A DNA stretch of 53,769 nucleotides, taken from contig CANCAY010000013.1 in the NCBI GenBank assembly GCA_947374225.1, forward strand, positions 1-53,769, in the 5' to 3' direction. Source of the stretch: Chitinophagaceae bacterium. Lineage in GTDB: Bacteria; Bacteroidota; Bacteroidia; Chitinophagales; Chitinophagaceae. Under the pieces are notes generated by a model that searched no databases, was not told the DNA's origin, and saw only the letters and a program-made list of their open reading frames with translations. Within the stretch, counting starts at the first letter, position 1; every line of letters begins with the position of its first letter. The translations under genes and the position numbers were made by a program. This document shows positions 17,261 through 27,235 of this stretch, piece by piece.

Positions 17261-18304
17261 ATGACAATTATTGCAATTGATTGGGCATTTATCGTAGAGA
17301 AATTAATAATGATCGCCATTGTTGTTTTCGCTAGTTTAGGTATTGCCTTATATACCACATTTGGTGAACGAAAAGTAGCTGCTATTTTACAAGATAGACC
17401 AGGACCAAGTAGAGTAGGACCTTTTGGATTATTTCAACCATTGGCTGACGGATTGAAATTAATTATGAAAGAAGAGATTATTCCTAATGCGGCAAATAAA
17501 TGGTTATTTATATTAGGTCCAGGATTAGCAATGACGGCAAGTTTAATGACTTGTGCTGTGATTCCTTGGGGATCTGCGGTAGACGTATTTGGTCGTCACG
17601 TAGCATTACAAATTGCAGACGTGAATATTGGCATATTGTATGTTTTTGCAGTAGTGAGTATGGGTGTTTATGGAATTATGATTGGAGGTTGGGCGTCTAA
17701 TAATAAGTTCTCTTTAATGTCGTCATTAAGAGCAGCTTCCCAAGCAATTAGTTACGAGTTAGCAATGGGCTTAGCTTTAATTGCGTTGTTAATGACAACA
17801 GGTTCATTAAGTTTAAAAACAATTGTAGAGCAACAAGTAAGTGGACGTTATTGGAATATTGTATATCAGCCTTTAGGGTTCTTGTTATTTTTCATTACTG
17901 CATTAGCAGAATGTAATAGAACTCCATTTGATTTGCCAGAAGCAGAAAACGAATTAAACTTTGGATACCATCAGGAATATTCTTCTATGAAATTGGGATT
18001 CTATTTATTCGCTGAATATATCAACATGATTATGAGCAGTGCAATAATGGCTTCCATGTATTTTGGTGGTTATGATTTGCCATTTTTCAATGAAGCAAGT
18101 GTAGCTCCAAATATTGCAGCATTAATTGGAGTAGGAACTTTATTAATCAAGATAGTGATGTTTATATTCTTGTTTATGTGGATACGTTGGACTATTCCAA
18201 GATTCAGATATGATCAATTGATGAATTTAGGATGGAAGACAATGATCCCATTGGCTTTATTTAATTTATTATTAACTGGAGCAGTGATATTAGCTAAATT
18301 ATAA
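17261..18304 (+). CDS. nuoH: NADH-quinone oxidoreductase subunit H
   Basis: Membrane subunit (347 aa, about eight helices) that couples the peripheral arm to the proton-pumping arm and lines the quinone chamber. Signatures include RPGPSRVGPFGLFQPLADGL near residues 46-65 and AECNRTPFDLPEAENELNFG with its conserved acidic loop. Confidence 0.97.
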   Translation: MTIIAIDWAFIVEKLIMIAIVVFASLGIALYTTFGERKVAAILQDRPGPSRVGPFGLFQPLADGLKLIMKEEIIPNAANKWLFILGPGLAMTASLMTCAVIPWGSAVDVFGRHVALQIADVNIGILYVFAVVSMGVYGIMIGGWASNNKFSLMSSLRAASQAISYELAMGLALIALLMTTGSLSLKTIVEQQVSGRYWNIVYQPLGFLLFFITALAECNRTPFDLPEAENELNFGYHQEYSSMKLGFYLFAEYINMIMSSAIMASMYFGGYDLPFFNEASVAPNIAALIGVGTLLIKIVMFIFLFMWIRWTIPRFRYDQLMNLGWKTMIPLALFNLLLTGAVILAKL

Positions 18305-18326
18305 TTTTAAAAATAGTAGGATATAT

Positions 18327-18863
18327 ATGCAAGCATTAACTAACAAAGCACAAGCCGTTAACCGAGAGCCAATGACTTTCTGGGAGCGCTTGTATTTGAT
18401 TAACATCATAAAGGGCATGTTTATTACATTCAGTCATATGTTCAAAAAGCAACCCACCATTCATTACCCGGAACAAAAACGTGAGTTTAGTCCCGTGTTT
18501 AGAGGATTGCATGTTTTGAATAGAGACGAGGAAGGAAGAGAGCGTTGCACAGCATGTGGCTTATGTGCCGTGGCTTGTCCAGCGGAAGCTATTACGATGG
18601 AAGCTGCAGAAAGAGTAGCAGGAGAAGAAGGTTTGTATAGAGAAGAAAAATATGCAGCAAAATACGAGATCAATATGTTGCGTTGTATTTTCTGTGGTTT
18701 ATGTGAGGAAGCTTGTCCAAAAGACGCTATTTATTTAAGCGAAACTTTTGCACCAGCTAACTATACACGTAAAGGTTTTATTTATGGAAAAACTGATTTA
18801 TTAATTCCTAATCCAAAAACTGAAGCAGATGCTTTAGCAATGGCAAAAGGAGTAGAAGCTTAA
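18327..18863 (+). CDS. nuoI: NADH-quinone oxidoreductase subunit I
   Basis: Ferredoxin-like subunit holding the [4Fe-4S] clusters N6a and N6b. Two CxxCxxCxxxCP motifs are present: Cys74/77/80/84 and Cys120/123/126/130. The 178 aa include an amphipathic N-terminus that lies against the membrane. Confidence 0.97.
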   Translation: MQALTNKAQAVNREPMTFWERLYLINIIKGMFITFSHMFKKQPTIHYPEQKREFSPVFRGLHVLNRDEEGRERCTACGLCAVACPAEAITMEAAERVAGEEGLYREEKYAAKYEINMLRCIFCGLCEEACPKDAIYLSETFAPANYTRKGFIYGKTDLLIPNPKTEADALAMAKGVEA

Positions 18864-18868
18864 TTGAT

Positions 18869-19369
18869 ATGAGTACATTAGAAATTTTATTTTACGCCTT
18901 ATCTGCTTTCGCTATAGTAAGTGCTATTATGGTATTAGTAAGTAAAAATCCCATACATAGTGTATTGTGGTTGATCTTAGTATTTTTTGCCATCTCAGGA
19001 CATTATATATTATTGAACGCACAGTTTTTAGCTATCGTAAACATTATAGTTTACGCAGGTGCTATAATGGTATTGTTCTTATTTGTTATCATGCTAATGA
19101 ATGTCAAAAAAGACAGTGAGCCACAAAAGCAGTTGTTGGTGAAATTTACCGGCGTTATTGCTGGTGGTAGCTTCTTGACTTTGCTAATTGCATTAGTAAA
19201 GCAAACTAGTCAATTGCAAGGCAAACAAGTATTATTAAAAGAGGGCACTATTGGGTTAATTCATCCATTAGGAAAAGCTTTGTTTAGTGACTACGTCGTG
19301 CCTTTCGAAATAAGCAGTGTATTGTTTTTAAGCGCTATGGTTGGTGCGGTAATTATTGGAAAAAAATAA
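18869..19369 (+). CDS. nuoJ: NADH-quinone oxidoreductase subunit J
   Basis: Membrane subunit, 166 aa with five hydrophobic segments. The third holds the conserved [20 protein letters not shown] stretch, which includes the pi-bulge helix region. It starts five bases after the nuoI stop, the tightest join in the first half of the operon. Confidence 0.95.
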   Translation: MSTLEILFYALSAFAIVSAIMVLVSKNPIHSVLWLILVFFAISGHYILLNAQFLAIVNIIVYAGAIMVLFLFVIMLMNVKKDSEPQKQLLVKFTGVIAGGSFLTLLIALVKQTSQLQGKQVLLKEGTIGLIHPLGKALFSDYVVPFEISSVLFLSAMVGAVIIGKK

Positions 19370-19380
19370 ATTTATTAGGT

Positions 19381-19716
19381 ATGCCTATATTGTATTATAT
19401 CTATTTGTGTTTGACTTTATTTAGCATTGGAGTGGTGGGTGTATTAACACGCCGCAATGCTATTATTGTTTTTATGTGTATCGAATTAATGTTAAATGCT
19501 GTCAACTTATTGTTAGTAGCGTTTTCAAAAATGTATCACGGAGCAGCTTATTTAAACTCGCCAACTACTACTATTGGTATTGATGCTCAGATATTCGTAT
19601 TCTTTATTATGGTGGTAGCTGCTGCAGAAGTAAGTGTGGGCTTGGCTATTATTGTAATGATGTATCGTAACACACATTCAGTAGATATCAATTTCTTAAA
19701 CAGATTAAAGAATTAA
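19381..19716 (+). CDS. nuoK: NADH-quinone oxidoreductase subunit K
   Basis: Mrp-like membrane subunit of the proton path, 111 aa with three helices. The membrane glutamates are in [18 protein letters not shown] and [13 protein letters not shown]. Confidence 0.96.
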   Translation: MPILYYIYLCLTLFSIGVVGVLTRRNAIIVFMCIELMLNAVNLLLVAFSKMYHGAAYLNSPTTTIGIDAQIFVFFIMVVAAAEVSVGLAIIVMMYRNTHSVDINFLNRLKN

Positions 19717-19726
19717 TTCATTTCGC

Positions 19727-21646
19727 ATGAAAATAATAATAGCATTTATTGTACTATGGCCTTTGGCTGGATTTTTATTCAACGGTTTAGGGCGTAATAT
19801 TTGGAGTAAGAAAACAATTGCTTACAAAGCAACAGGCTATATTGTTGCATCATTTATATTTAGCATATTAGCTTTTTTAAATGTGCAATCTAATGGAGCT
19901 GCCACCGTGCACTATTTTGATTTTATCAATACAAGTACTGTAAAAATTCCATTTGATTTAAAAGTGGATGCATTGTCTAGTTTATTCTTATTGGTAATAA
20001 CAGGAGTAGGTTCTTTAATTCATTTATATTCTACAGCATACATGAAGGAGGAAGAAGCCCCACATTATGCACGCTATTTCGCTTATTTAAACTTGTTTGT
20101 ATTCTCCATGTTATTATTAGTATTGGGAGACAATTTCGTAATCATGTTTATAGGATGGGAAGGAGTAGGATTATGTTCTTATTTATTAATTGGTTATTGG
20201 TTCACTAATAATACGTTCAACTACGCTGCTAAGAAAGCATTCATCATGAATCGCATTGGTGACCTAGGATTCTTATTAGCTATATTCTGGTTGATTGCTA
20301 AATTGGGAACTATTAGCTATAGCGAAGTATTGACTGCCGAAAGTTTGGCTAAATTGTCAAGTACAGATATTACCGCTATCACCTTATTATTATTTGTTGG
20401 CGCGATGGGTAAGAGTGCTCAGATACCTTTGTTCACTTGGTTACCAGACGCCATGGCGGGCCCTACGCCTGTATCTGCATTAATTCATGCGGCTACGATG
20501 GTAACTGCAGGTATCTATATGATCACAAGGGCTAATATTTTATTTAGCGCTAGTGAGTTCACTGGACATGTGATTGCCATTGTTGGAATTAGCACTGCGT
20601 TATTAGCAGCAACTATTGCAATTAAGCAAAATGATATTAAAAAAGTATTGGCATACTCTACTGTAAGTCAATTGGGTTATATGTTTTTAGGTTTAGGAGT
20701 AGGCGCTTATTCAGGTGCTGTATTCCATGTAATCACACATGCATTCTTTAAAGCTTTGTTATTCCTAGGTGCAGGATCTGTAATACATGCAATGCATCAT
20801 GAACAAGATATTCGAAAAATGGGTGGATTGAAATCTAAACTTCCAATTACACATATCACATTCTTAATTGGTTGTATCGCAATTGCTGGAGTTCCTCCAT
20901 TTAGTGGGTTCTTCTCTAAGGATGAGATATTGGCGGCTGCTTTTGCAAAGAGCCCTATCTATTGGGTATTAGGAGTTGTAGGTGCTGCTATGACAGCATT
21001 CTATATGTTCCGTTTATACGCTACCACATTTTTGGGACAGTTTAGAGGAACGCAGGACCAAGAACATCATTTACACGAAAGTCCTTTCGCAATGACCTTG
21101 CCTTTGATTTTGTTAGCTATTGCTAGTGCTATTGCAGGTGCAATTGGTGTTCCAGAATTAATGGGCGGACACCATTGGCTATCTCATCAATTAGTGCCTA
21201 TTATTGGGGAACAAAAGGAAGCGACTTTGTCTCATTCGACAGAGTGGATGTTGATGGGAATATCAGTTACTATTGCGTTAATTGCTTTGATAATTGCTAT
21301 AACTATCTATAAGAAAAAAGTAGACGAGGAACCTAAAACTGTTTTAGGTAAATTCCTGAATAATAAGTGGTATATCGACGAATTGTATCAAAATGCAATT
21401 GTAGAACCATTAAATAAATTCGCAGGTTTCTTAAAAGAAGTAATAGAGAAATCAGTAATTGACGGTGCAGTTAACGGCACAGGAAAACTGGTACAATATA
21501 GTGCACGCAAAATGAGACTTGTTCAAAGTGGACAGGTTGGATATTATATATTATTCATGGTACTAGGAATTGTATTAATGCTAGTGCTTTGGTTTAATGA
21601 TATTTCCATTTTACGATTCTTAATTCAATTGACTCAAAAATCTTAA
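19727..21646 (+). CDS. nuoL: NADH-quinone oxidoreductase subunit L
   Basis: Distal antiporter-like proton-pumping subunit, 639 aa. The core block FIGWEGVGLCSYLLIGYW contains the key membrane Glu, and PLFTWLPDAMAGPTPVSALI is the quinone-oxidoreductase/antiporter signature. The last ~130 residues hold the long amphipathic lateral helix and a terminal anchoring helix. Confidence 0.97.
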   Translation: MKIIIAFIVLWPLAGFLFNGLGRNIWSKKTIAYKATGYIVASFIFSILAFLNVQSNGAATVHYFDFINTSTVKIPFDLKVDALSSLFLLVITGVGSLIHLYSTAYMKEEEAPHYARYFAYLNLFVFSMLLLVLGDNFVIMFIGWEGVGLCSYLLIGYWFTNNTFNYAAKKAFIMNRIGDLGFLLAIFWLIAKLGTISYSEVLTAESLAKLSSTDITAITLLLFVGAMGKSAQIPLFTWLPDAMAGPTPVSALIHAATMVTAGIYMITRANILFSASEFTGHVIAIVGISTALLAATIAIKQNDIKKVLAYSTVSQLGYMFLGLGVGAYSGAVFHVITHAFFKALLFLGAGSVIHAMHHEQDIRKMGGLKSKLPITHITFLIGCIAIAGVPPFSGFFSKDEILAAAFAKSPIYWVLGVVGAAMTAFYMFRLYATTFLGQFRGTQDQEHHLHESPFAMTLPLILLAIASAIAGAIGVPELMGGHHWLSHQLVPIIGEQKEATLSHSTEWMLMGISVTIALIALIIAITIYKKKVDEEPKTVLGKFLNNKWYIDELYQNAIVEPLNKFAGFLKEVIEKSVIDGAVNGTGKLVQYSARKMRLVQSGQVGYYILFMVLGIVLMLVLWFNDISILRFLIQLTQKS

Positions 21647-21652
21647 GTAACA

Positions 21653-23074
21653 ATGTTTTTACTTTCATTTCTTCTTATACCTATTATTGCAGCCATTGTT
21701 TTATTATTTATAAAACAAGACAGCAAGTCACAATTGATTGCTGTAGGAGCAGCATTACTTAGCTTATTCGCTGCTTTTTATATACTTACCAATGCAACTG
21801 GGGCTTTTGATGCTGCTTGGTTGCCGGTATTGAATAGCCGTTTTGTTTTGCAAGCAGACGGGCTTTCTAAAATATTAATATTATTAACTGCAATCGCATT
21901 CCCTGCAATTTTCATTGCAACAGGGAAAAATATTGTAAACAATAAGAATGTGTTTTTATCATTGATGTTATTTACACAAGCTGGATTAATGGGTGTATTC
22001 TTGGCAGGCGATGCATTATTATTTTATTTCTTTTGGGAACTAGCTTTAATACCTGTTTATTTTTTATGTTCTATTTGGGGTGGTGAAAAAAGAATTGCAG
22101 TTACGTTTAAGTTCTTTATTTATACTTTCTTAGGTTCTTTATTTATGCTAATTGGAATCATTTTGGTGTATTCTAAAACTGCAGATCATAATTTCTTAAT
22201 CGAATCTTTTAAGCACGCCAATTTAACAACAGCGCAACAAGCCATTGCTTTTGCATTGTTCTTTATTGCGTTTGCTATCAAGATGCCAATATTTCCTTTG
22301 CATACATGGCAGCCTGACGCGTATGAGCAATCTCCTACAGCAGTGACAATGGTGTTAAGTGCGGTGATGGTAAAGATGGGCTTATATGGTGTTATACGTT
22401 GGTTATTGCCATTATTTCCTATTGCTGCAAGTAGTCATGCTATTATGGTAATTGACTTGTCTGTAATTGGATTATTATATGCTTCTTTTATCGCTATAAA
22501 GCAAGACGACATCAAAAGATTAATTGCGTATTCTTCTATTGCGCATATAGGATTGATGAGTGCTACTTTATTTACAAATAGAATTATTGGCACACAAGGT
22601 GTTTTAATACAATTGTTTTCTCATGGTATCAATGTACTTGGACTTTGGATTATTGCTGATATTATTGAGCAACAAACTGGTACAAGATCCATGAAGAATT
22701 TAGGAGGACTTGCAAAAAAGCAACCAACACTAGCTATCTTATTAGTAGCTTTTGCATTTGCTAATATTGCATTGCCATTAACAAATGCCTTCGTTGGTGA
22801 ATTTTTAATGTTCAATAGTTTGTTCCAATATAATCCATGGATAGCTGCTGCGGCTGGAGTGAGCGTGGTATTGGCAGCTATTTATACATTGAACATGGTT
22901 CAAAAAGTAGCTTATGGAACAATGAGCGAAGCGGTAGATAAAATGGTTGCTCCAAATAAAAATGCGCAAGGGGTTCTAATTGTACTTATAGTTATAGTTT
23001 TTGTAACAGGAGTATATCCACAACCATTGTTCGAATTAACTAAAGACACTTTACAACAGTTGTTTGTCAAATAA
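21653..23074 (+). CDS. nuoM: NADH-quinone oxidoreductase subunit M
   Basis: Second antiporter-like proton-pumping subunit, 473 aa, polytopic. The diagnostic motifs are FYFFWELALIPVYFLCSIWG and PIFPLHTWQPDAYEQSPTAV, followed by the lysine helix of the IKRLIAYSSIAHIGL block. Confidence 0.97.
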   Translation: MFLLSFLLIPIIAAIVLLFIKQDSKSQLIAVGAALLSLFAAFYILTNATGAFDAAWLPVLNSRFVLQADGLSKILILLTAIAFPAIFIATGKNIVNNKNVFLSLMLFTQAGLMGVFLAGDALLFYFFWELALIPVYFLCSIWGGEKRIAVTFKFFIYTFLGSLFMLIGIILVYSKTADHNFLIESFKHANLTTAQQAIAFALFFIAFAIKMPIFPLHTWQPDAYEQSPTAVTMVLSAVMVKMGLYGVIRWLLPLFPIAASSHAIMVIDLSVIGLLYASFIAIKQDDIKRLIAYSSIAHIGLMSATLFTNRIIGTQGVLIQLFSHGINVLGLWIIADIIEQQTGTRSMKNLGGLAKKQPTLAILLVAFAFANIALPLTNAFVGEFLMFNSLFQYNPWIAAAAGVSVVLAAIYTLNMVQKVAYGTMSEAVDKMVAPNKNAQGVLIVLIVIVFVTGVYPQPLFELTKDTLQQLFVK

Positions 23075-23089
23075 TTAAAAGAATTAGTA

Positions 23090-24475
23090 ATGAATGCTAT
23101 AATCGTTTCTGCTTTATTAGGTGTGATATTAATGTTTTGTTCTTGGGGCATTAAGAGTCCGCGCCTTCAAAAAAATATTACATTAGTTGGCTTCTTGGTT
23201 TTGATAGTTGCCAACCTTGCACAATTGAATGGCTGGTATGTTATAGACTTTGATACTAAAGGCATGTTGTCGTTTAGTAGATTCGGTTTGTATGCCAATA
23301 CTTTGTTGTTTATTGTTACCTTCTTATACATCTGGATTAATGCAGAGGAAGTGGATCAAATAGGAAATCAGTCTGGCGATTTTTATGCGTTATTCTTTTT
23401 CATATTATGTGGAGCAAGTATCTTGACTTCTTTTGATAATTTATTAATGTTATTTATTGGCATCGAAATTTTATCAATACCATTGTATATTTTAACAGGT
23501 GCCGATAAGAAGAATTTATTAAGTAATGAAGCTTCATTGAAATATTTTTTAATGGGTTCTTTTTCAACAGGAATTTTATTATTAGGGATTGCATTTATAT
23601 ATGGTGCTACTGGTAGCTTCCGTTTGCAAGCACCTCAAATTGTTCCATCTCAAGGGTTTGCAATGGAGCAATATTTATTATCAGCTGGATTAATTTTAAT
23701 ATTCGCTGCAATGAACTTTAAAGTATCTGCAGCTCCATTTCATTTTTGGACACCCGACGTATACGACGGCGCACCAACCGTTTTCACTTCATTCATGGCA
23801 ACAATTGTAAAATCTGCAGCATTTGTAGCGTTTATTACAGTATTCCATGGTCAAGCAAAATCTTTAGGAAATTCATGGGAACTTCTTTTGTCATTTGTTA
23901 TTGTGGCTACCATGTTAGTTGGAAACATTACTGCTGTTTTTCAAAGAAGCGTGAAAAGAATGTTGGCGTATTCTAGTATTGCACAAGCAGGATTTATGTT
24001 ATTCGCTTTGTATGGTGTTTCTGATTTTGCTAATGAAGGAATATTATTATACATGGTAGTATACTCTTTAGCTACTATTGGAATTTTCGGAGTCTTAATT
24101 AAGATGAAAGAATATAGTTTCGAAGCTTTTCATGGCTTAGGGAAATCGCATCCTTTATTAGCCTTCTTAACTACTGTATTTTTAATGTCATTGGCAGGTA
24201 TCCCATTAACGGGAGGTTTCTTTGCTAAATATTATATGTTAAATGCCTTAATGGTTGCAGGAGCTGGCTTGTGGCTAGTAATTGTTGCCATCTTATTTGC
24301 AGCAATAAGTGTGTATTATTATTTCAGACTTATTCAAGCAATGTATTTTGTTCCGGGTACACCTGCAATTAAAGAAGTCGATAAAACCTATACCTATAAG
24401 TTGTTAGTGATCGCTATTTTGCTATTGGTCCTTGGCGTTTTCCCTAACTTACTGTTCAATTATCTATACTTTTAG
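23090..24475 (+). CDS. nuoN: NADH-quinone oxidoreductase subunit N
   Basis: Third antiporter-like subunit and last gene of the operon, 461 aa. Motifs are LFIGIEILSIPLYILTGADK, PFHFWTPDVYDGAPTVFTSF and VKRMLAYSSIAQAGFMLFAL. No obvious terminator follows in the 73 bp before the permease gene, so some read-through is possible. Confidence 0.97.
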   Translation: MNAIIVSALLGVILMFCSWGIKSPRLQKNITLVGFLVLIVANLAQLNGWYVIDFDTKGMLSFSRFGLYANTLLFIVTFLYIWINAEEVDQIGNQSGDFYALFFFILCGASILTSFDNLLMLFIGIEILSIPLYILTGADKKNLLSNEASLKYFLMGSFSTGILLLGIAFIYGATGSFRLQAPQIVPSQGFAMEQYLLSAGLILIFAAMNFKVSAAPFHFWTPDVYDGAPTVFTSFMATIVKSAAFVAFITVFHGQAKSLGNSWELLLSFVIVATMLVGNITAVFQRSVKRMLAYSSIAQAGFMLFALYGVSDFANEGILLYMVVYSLATIGIFGVLIKMKEYSFEAFHGLGKSHPLLAFLTTVFLMSLAGIPLTGGFFAKYYMLNALMVAGAGLWLVIVAILFAAISVYYYFRLIQAMYFVPGTPAIKEVDKTYTYKLLVIAILLLVLGVFPNLLFNYLYF

Positions 24476-24548
24476 CCGTTCCTCAAATAATATAGCCAAT
24501 CAAAGCCCTATTGTATATTCTGTACTACCTTTAGTATTCAGATAAACA

Positions 24549-25835
24549 ATGACTATGACGCTTCAGGACTCTTTTATTCTAGCATGGCGCACTGTAAGAA
24601 GTAATAAACTTAGAACAGGTATCACAGTTACAATTATTGCTTTCGGTATTATGGCCTTAATTGGAATCATTACCGCTATTTCCGCAATGAATCAAAGTTT
24701 GAAAGAGAATTTCTCTTTCATGGGAGCAAACGCATTTAGTATTCGATATAAGGAAATGAATGCCCGTTTTGGAGGGGGACCTGGAAACGACGAAGAATTC
24801 TCTAAATCTAAAAAAGGCCTTAAGGAAAAAAAATCAAATCTAGATAAAGTTATACGTCTAGAAGAGTCACAATATTTTAAAGAACATTATGGATTTAACA
24901 GAGCACAAGTAAGTGTTTATAGAAGAGGCAACGGAAATAACGAATTGCATTATAAAAATAAGAAAACCAACCCCCAGGTAAGTATGTGGGGAGCGGACGA
25001 AAATTATTTAGCAGTAAGCGGCTATACATTAGCGGAAGGAAGAAATTTAAATGCAGTGGACATTCAAAGTGGAAGAAACGTATGTGTGATTGGAAGCAAT
25101 GTAGCCGCAAAACTATTTCCTTCAAAGCCAGAAAGAAGTGTTGATAAAATTATATTAGTTGGAGGCAAGCCTTATAGAGTAATCGGATTATTAAAATCAA
25201 AGGGGTCAAGCGCAATGCTAAGGCAGGACGACGTTGTAGTTACTTCCATAAAAAATTTAAGACAATACCAGAGCAATGCTTCTTATCAACTAGGTATCAT
25301 GGTAAATAATGTTACCGAGCTTGAACCTGCAATTGACGAAGCAACAGAGCAGATGAGAAAAGCAAGAAGATTAATCCCATCTGAGACGGATAATTTCGTG
25401 ATTGATAAGAGTGATAAATTTGCAGAAATGTTTATTGGTTTTCTAGCAGGTATTAGTGGCGCAGCAGGCGCTATAGGCATGATTACTTTAATTGGAGCTG
25501 CTATTGGTTTGATGAATATTATGTTGGTAGCCGTAAATGAAAGAACAAGAGAAGTCGGATTGATAAAAGCAATTGGAGGAAAGAAAAAAGATGTACGCCG
25601 ACAGTTCTTATTTGAAAGTATTTTAATCAGCATACTAGGTGCCGTATTTGGAATTGTATTAGGGGTCCTCGTTGGAAATATATTTAGTATGGTCTTGCAT
25701 ACTGGATTTGTAATTCCTTGGATGTGGGTAATTATAGGAATTGTAATTTGTACAATCGTAGGACTCGCAGCAGGGATATATCCAGCCATGAAAGCTGCGT
25801 CCTTGAATCCAATAAACGCTTTACGTTACGAATAG
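24549..25835 (+). CDS. MacB/FtsX-type ABC transporter permease
   Basis: Inner-membrane protein of the type VII ABC family, 428 aa. It has the classic layout: one N-terminal helix (~22-46), a large periplasmic MacB-type core domain (~50-285), then three helices (~290-318, ~350-375, ~390-418) of the FtsX domain with MLVAVNERTREVGLIKAIGG between the second and third helices. The C-terminus has the KAASLNPINALRYE motif usual for MacB/LolC-like permeases. It probably works with an ATPase encoded elsewhere, in lipoprotein, peptide or drug extrusion. No ATPase gene is adjacent. Confidence 0.9.
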   Translation: MTMTLQDSFILAWRTVRSNKLRTGITVTIIAFGIMALIGIITAISAMNQSLKENFSFMGANAFSIRYKEMNARFGGGPGNDEEFSKSKKGLKEKKSNLDKVIRLEESQYFKEHYGFNRAQVSVYRRGNGNNELHYKNKKTNPQVSMWGADENYLAVSGYTLAEGRNLNAVDIQSGRNVCVIGSNVAAKLFPSKPERSVDKIILVGGKPYRVIGLLKSKGSSAMLRQDDVVVTSIKNLRQYQSNASYQLGIMVNNVTELEPAIDEATEQMRKARRLIPSETDNFVIDKSDKFAEMFIGFLAGISGAAGAIGMITLIGAAIGLMNIMLVAVNERTREVGLIKAIGGKKKDVRRQFLFESILISILGAVFGIVLGVLVGNIFSMVLHTGFVIPWMWVIIGIVICTIVGLAAGIYPAMKAASLNPINALRYE

Positions 25836-25838
25836 TAT

Positions 25839-25907
25839 TTAATGGCCGCATCCTGGGCACATCTTCCCCTTACGTTCGTTAGTTCCACAATTCGACCAAT
25901 CGTCCAT
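25839..25907 (-). CDS. Candidate 22-residue cysteine-rich small protein
   Basis: The frame reads MDDWSNCGTNERKGKMCPGC then GH and stops at TAA. Three Cys and a terminal His in C-x9-C-x2-C-x-H spacing, with a basic centre, look like a zinc-binding knuckle. I do not recognise the family. Base composition is richer in G+C than the surrounding intergenic DNA. It could equally be a chance frame or the last remnant of a decayed gene; no clear promoter is visible directly upstream. Confidence 0.25.
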   Translation of the reverse strand: MDDWSNCGTNERKGKMCPGCGH

Positions 25908-26178
25908 TTATAGGTCGATTCTAGACCAACACTAGGCAGTAACTACAGTAATGCAGGTGCCTGTTGCAATGAGCTGTTTACGAAGGCTGCCGTTTAGTGA
26001 AGTATATCTATAAATTGCTAACGCTATTCTCATGTTGTCATTTTGACACAAAGAATGGTAAATAGAAAGTTTCTCACTTATATAACAATTAATTAATTTA
26101 TAGTAATTAACGAAATGCAAGTTCAAAATTCAACTAGAAGAATTTTCTATAAATTTTAAATAAAAAATTCGTCTGAAA

Positions 26179-26208
26179 TTTGTTTCAATCAATTTATTTA
26201 CTATTTTG
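26179..26208 (+). promoter_or_regulatory. Candidate exbB promoter
   Basis: TTTG at 26179-26182, 19 bases, then TATTTTG at 26202-26208, a one-base-short variant of the -7 box. The same TTG-N19-TATTTTG layout is found ahead of susC. It would give a leader of about 100 nt. Confidence 0.4.
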
Positions 26209-26316
26209 TAAGCCCTTAGAAACTAGTGAGGAAAGATTTGAGTGAAATCTAACCAATAGTCAAGAGGGGAAACATCTTTTTATAAATTTTTATTTAAACC
26301 AAAAATCAATTGAATC

Positions 26317-27177
26317 ATGGCTGAGATTAAACCAACTGCAACAGCAGCTGCTTCTAAGAACGCAGCACAGCCTCAAAAGAGCGGTAATCTTGTTGCAACT
26401 TTAGCACCAATCCTTTGTATTATCATTGGATACTCTATCTGGCGTTTCGTATTAGGTAATGCAAGTAACTTTACAAATCCTGATCCAAGTGGTGGATTCT
26501 GGCCTGCACACAAAGGACCAAAAGGAAATTTGACTAAGATGTATGAGGGTGGTATCATCGTTCCTATCTTAATTGGTAGTTTGTTGATCGTTTTAACTTT
26601 CGTAATTGAAAGATTATTGACTATCAAAAAAGCTGCTGGTTCTGGTAACATTACTGAGTTTGTACGTAAAGTGCAATTTCACTTAGCAAACAAAGAAGTT
26701 GATAAAGCTTTAGCTGAGTGTGACAAACAAAAAGGATCTGTAGGTAATGTAATGAAGGCTGGTTTGAAGAAGTACAAAGAAATGATTTCAAACACTGAAT
26801 TAGATACTGATCAAAAAGTATTAAACATTTCAAAAGAAATCGAAGAAGCTACAGCATTAGAATTACCAATGTTAGAAAAGAACTTAGTATTCTTATCAAC
26901 TATCGCATCAGTTGCAACCTTATTAGGTTTGTTCGGTACGGTATTAGGTATGATTCGTTCTTTCTCTAAATTAGGTGAAGAAGGTGGTGGAGAAGCTGCT
27001 CGTGAATTATCTCAAGGTATCTCTGAGGCCTTGTATAATACAGCATTGGGTATTGGTACATCTGCAGTTGCTATCATTATGTATAACGTGTTTACTACAA
27101 GTATCGACGGTATTACATACGGTATCGATGAGTCTGGATTTACTTTAACTCAAAGCTTCGCAGCAAACTACAAATAG
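26317..27177 (+). CDS. exbB: MotA/TolQ/ExbB proton channel family protein
   Basis: Inner-membrane motor subunit that with ExbD uses the proton gradient to energise TonB. The 286 aa have four hydrophobic segments (~25-47, ~77-102, ~190-216, ~237-262). The first is extra relative to the three-helix E. coli ExbB and is usual in Bacteroidota. The conserved channel region is LATIASVATLLGLFGTVLG-like (here FLSTIASVATLLGLFGTVLG), followed by the EALYNTALGIGTSAVAIIM helix. It is first gene of the exbB-exbD-exbD-tonB operon. Confidence 0.95.
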   Translation: MAEIKPTATAAASKNAAQPQKSGNLVATLAPILCIIIGYSIWRFVLGNASNFTNPDPSGGFWPAHKGPKGNLTKMYEGGIIVPILIGSLLIVLTFVIERLLTIKKAAGSGNITEFVRKVQFHLANKEVDKALAECDKQKGSVGNVMKAGLKKYKEMISNTELDTDQKVLNISKEIEEATALELPMLEKNLVFLSTIASVATLLGLFGTVLGMIRSFSKLGEEGGGEAARELSQGISEALYNTALGIGTSAVAIIMYNVFTTSIDGITYGIDESGFTLTQSFAANYK

Positions 27178-27235
27178 TAGATAACAATTCATTTAATAAG
27201 GGTCAAACCTTATAACTATATAAAAAGACTATACA

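Larger units (their letters stand above)
25836..26316. other. 480-bp gene-poor intergenic region
   Basis: It lies between the permease and exbB. On the minus strand it holds two tiny candidate ORFs: 22 codons at 25839-25907 and 33 codons at 25932-26033 (starts MRIALAIYRYTS). Just ahead of the second is a TGTCA-TTT-TGACA repeat (26036-26048) and a near-match to a -7 box. The right third is AT-rich and contains the candidate exbB promoter. I found no tRNA, tmRNA, SRP or RNase P signature. Confidence 0.6.

Noticed and set aside
25286..25789. 167-codon antisense frame opposite the MacB-type permease
   Set aside because: It overlaps conserved helices of the permease and has low-complexity Ile/Pro/Thr composition.
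25836..26316. Structural RNA (SRP RNA, tmRNA, RNase P RNA, 6S RNA or tRNA)
   Set aside because: I looked on both strands for T-arm, tmRNA-tag, SRP apical-loop and RNase P core motifs and found none; GAGGAAAG at 26228-26235 lacks the rest of the RNase P consensus.
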